8,651 nucleotides of DNA from Betaproteobacteria bacterium RIFCSPLOWO2_02_FULL_62_17 (lineage in GTDB: Bacteria; Pseudomonadota; Gammaproteobacteria; Burkholderiales; SG8-39): the NCBI GenBank assembly GCA_001770355.1, contig MEQV01000135.1:16104-24754 (forward strand), read 5' to 3'. Shown here in pieces: positions 6,989 to 8,651 of this stretch. Below the pieces are notes generated by a model. That model saw only the letters and a list, made by a program, of their open reading frames with translations. It made no database searches and was not told where the DNA came from. Made by a program: the position numbers and the translations under genes. Position 1 is the stretch's first letter, and the number at the start of each line of letters is the position of its first letter.

Positions 6989-7174
6989 ATGGCCCTCGGG
7001 AGGGGGTACTTGATCCACATCAATTCCTGCCGGCAAATCGCTGTCGTCGAGAATCCGGTATCCAGGCCCCTCAAGATCGTCGAACTGGCCGCTGGCAAGC
7101 GCAAACCAGAACACCGCCCCGGTCAGGAACACCAGCACCACGCTCAGGGGAACCAACAGGAAAAGGATTTCCAT
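6986..7174 (-). CDS. ccoS: cbb3-type cytochrome oxidase assembly protein CcoS
   Basis: A 62-residue protein with one N-terminal membrane helix (about 4-26) and the CcoS signature FWFALASGQFDDLEGP, followed by a short acidic tail. CcoS is needed in studied species for insertion of cofactors (heme b and copper) into CcoN. The ATG lies three bases after the ccoI stop, so the two are almost certainly co-translated. The 3' end serves two purposes: residues GIDVDQ are encoded by a perfect FNR-type palindrome, and the TAG stop begins the predicted -10 of the ccoN promoter. Confidence 0.95.
   Translation of the reverse strand: MEILFLLVPLSVVLVFLTGAVFWFALASGQFDDLEGPGYRILDDSDLPAGIDVDQVPPPEGH
7010..7023. 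promoter_or_regulatory. FNR/ANR-type operator upstream of ccoN
   Basis: The + strand reads TTGATCCACATCAA, an exact match to the FNR consensus TTGAT-N4-ATCAA on both half-sites. It is within ccoS, centred 88 nt upstream of the ccoN ATG. With the TAGCAT hexamer it would be centred near -41 from a start at about 6976, the class II activation position. FNR/ANR control of ccoN under low oxygen is well established in proteobacteria; binding here is inferred. Confidence 0.8.
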
Positions 7175-7177
7175 TGC

Positions 7178-8651
7178 CTACGCCGGGATTGGCGCGCTCA
7201 GCGGCGTTCCGGCCGTTTGCGCCGGCGCAGGTTCCTGCAGGCGCAATGCGTTGAGCACCACGATGAGTGAACTGGCGGACATGCCGATAGCAGCCGCCCA
7301 TGGCGTCAACGCGCCGGCAAAAGCCAGGGGCAGCACCAGAAGGTTGTAGCCGAACGCCCACATCACGTTTTGCCGGATCACACGCAGGGTCTGACGCGCA
7401 AGCGCAATGGATGCGGGCAAGGCGCCGATCGCGCCTTCGAGCAGCACCACATCGGCCTGGGTCTGCGCGAGGCGTGTGCCGCTGCCCATGGCGATCGACA
7501 CGTGCGCCTGCGCCAGCACCGGCGAGTCGTTGATGCCGTCGCCCACCATCACCACCTTGCGGCCGGCCTGCTGCAAGGCGCGCACGTATTCGAGTTTGCG
7601 CTCCGGATTCGCGCGCGCCTCGACATTGCCGATGCCCAGGGTGGCGGCAAGTTCGAAACTGGGGGCGTGCTCGTCCCCGCTCAACAGATGCACGGTCAGG
7701 CCCGCTGCGGCAAGACGGCCGACAAGCTGCGCGGCTTCCGGCCGCAGGCTATCGGCGAGGCGAAACGATGCCAGCACTCCGCTTGCATCGCCCAGCCAGA
7801 TTACCGTGTCGCGGGATTCTTCCTCGGGAATAGCCGCCGCCAGCGCCAGCTCGCGAACAAATGCGGCGTTTCCCAGGCGCATCAGGCGCCCGTTAACCAC
7901 TGCTTCCATGCCAGCGCCCGGAACATTGCGGATCTCCCGTACCGCTCCCGCCCGATGCACGAGCGCGCTCGAATCGTGATTCAGCAGCGCGCGCGAATCG
8001 GATTCTACGAGCGCGCGCGCAGTAGGATTTACCAGTGCGCGCGCAATGGGATGCTCCGACACCGCCTCCATGGCGGCCGCGATATCCAGGCATTGTTCGC
8101 GCGACAGGGCGGCAAAAGTCCGTGCTTCGATCAGGTCCGGTTCGCCGCGAGTCAGCGTGCCGGTTTTGTCGAACACGACGTCGGTCGCGCCGGCGAGTGC
8201 CTCCACCGCATGCCCTTTGCACACCACCACCCCGCGGCTCGCCAGCGACCCCGTGACCGCGGTAAGCGCCACGGGCATGGCCAGGGATAGCGCGCACGGA
8301 CAAGTGGCCACCAGCACCGAGACCACCACCAGCACCGCTCTGGCCGGGTCAATCGTCGCCCAGTACAGGCCGGCCAGCAGCGCCAGGGTCAGCACCACCA
8401 GAATGAAATGCGAGGCAACGCGGTCGGCGAGCCGGATGAGGCGCGGCTTCTCCGCGGTACCGCGCCCGACCAGACGAAGAATCGAGGAAAGCACCGTGTC
8501 CTCGCCCACGCGCGAAATGCGCACGACCAGCGGCGCAGCCAGGTTGACCGCGCCTCCGGTGACACCACTGCCGGGCTTCTTCGCCACCGGGCGTGACTCG
8601 CCGGTCAGCAAGGCCTCGCTCGCCGAACCGGCCCCCTGCACCACGATGCCG
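7178..8651 (-). CDS. ccoI: Copper-transporting P-type ATPase CcoI/FixI, C-terminal part (5' end outside window)
   Basis: About 490 residues are visible; the frame is open to the right edge, so the N-terminal metal-binding domain and first helices are missing only because the window ends. Numbering from the GTG at 8644: TGES of the actuator domain at 14-17, the P1B metal site CPC at 115-117 in a membrane helix, phosphorylated D159 in DKTGTLT, the ATP-binding HP motif at 198-199, hinge GDGIND at 368-373, and MSASSLIVVLNALRL in the last helix. These define a copper-type P1B ATPase; its place directly before ccoS and ccoN identifies it as CcoI, which exports copper for the CuB centre. Oddly, the ATP-binding domain contains four tandem 8-residue units right after the HP motif (201-232), making that loop longer than I expect for the family. 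The gene ends three bases before ccoS. Confidence 0.96.
   Translation of the reverse strand, partial: GIVVQGAGSASEALLTGESRPVAKKPGSGVTGGAVNLAAPLVVRISRVGEDTVLSSILRLVGRGTAEKPRLIRLADRVASHFILVVLTLALLAGLYWATIDPARAVLVVVSVLVATCPCALSLAMPVALTAVTGSLASRGVVVCKGHAVEALAGATDVVFDKTGTLTRGEPDLIEARTFAALSREQCLDIAAAMEAVSEHPIARALVNPTARALVESDSRALLNHDSSALVHRAGAVREIRNVPGAGMEAVVNGRLMRLGNAAFVRELALAAAIPEEESRDTVIWLGDASGVLASFRLADSLRPEAAQLVGRLAAAGLTVHLLSGDEHAPSFELAATLGIGNVEARANPERKLEYVRALQQAGRKVVMVGDGINDSPVLAQAHVSIAMGSGTRLAQTQADVVLLEGAIGALPASIALARQTLRVIRQNVMWAFGYNLLVLPLAFAGALTPWAAAIGMSASSLIVVLNALRLQEPAPAQTAGTPLSAPIPA
7949..8044 (-). repeat. Four-unit 24-bp in-frame tandem repeat inside ccoI
   Basis: Four consecutive 24-bp units on the coding strand (8044-8021, 8020-7997, 7996-7973, 7972-7949) each encode eight residues with the core (A/S)(R/S)AL(V/L) followed by a variable, mostly polar tail. 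Adjacent first and second units agree at 16 of 24 bases, as do second and third. The first unit overlaps the normal ARAL sequence after the HP motif, suggesting that the array grew by duplication of native sequence. The period is a multiple of three, so the reading frame is preserved. The units are diverged, so the duplication is not very recent. Confidence 0.8.

Noticed and set aside
8011..8020. Alternating GC tract as a possible Z-DNA or regulatory element
   Set aside because: It is part of the in-frame 24-bp repeat in ccoI and is explained by Ala/Arg codons; no separate signal surrounds it.

Overview
The window carries most of a biogenesis-plus-structural gene cluster for a cbb3-type (C-family) cytochrome c oxidase, the high-affinity terminal oxidase used at low oxygen. 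Base composition is GC-rich. The gene order (ccoI-ccoS-ccoN-ccoO-ccoQ-ccoP-ccoG-fixH, then a small two-helix membrane protein) and the protein sequences point to a proteobacterium, most likely a betaproteobacterium. That placement is inference from layout and remembered family sequences, not from a search.

Layout. At the left edge a complete universal stress protein gene (14-487) lies on the + strand. Everything else is on the - strand and reads right to left: ccoI (copper P-type ATPase, 5' end beyond the right edge), ccoS, ccoN, ccoO, ccoQ, ccoP, ccoG, fixH (ccoH), a 77-residue two-helix membrane protein, and a zinc-dependent alcohol dehydrogenase that converges on the stress gene. The genes are packed tightly: ccoI/ccoS are 3 nt apart, ccoQ/ccoP and ccoP/ccoG share ATGA stop-start overlaps, and other gaps are about 10-60 nt. 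No stretch of 300 bases lacks a gene.

How they work together. CcoI is expected to export copper across the inner membrane to feed the CuB site. CcoS and CcoH help assembly, and CcoG is a membrane iron-sulfur protein linked to copper reduction. CcoN is the heme-copper catalytic subunit. CcoO (one heme c) and CcoP (two hemes c) bring electrons in, and CcoQ is the small stabilising subunit.

Regulation. A perfect FNR/ANR-type palindrome (TTGAT-N4-ATCAA, 7010-7023) lies inside the 3' end of ccoS, about 31 nt from a TATAAT-like hexamer (TAGCAT) whose first three bases are the ccoS stop codon. This has the geometry of a class II FNR-activated promoter for ccoNOQP.

The least expected features are that promoter embedded in coding sequence, a four-unit 24-bp (8-residue) tandem repeat inside the ATP-binding domain of CcoI, and the conserved-looking but uncharacterised small membrane protein after fixH. 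I found no mobile element, CRISPR array, RNA gene or clearly new system; most of the window is a recognisable respiratory locus.
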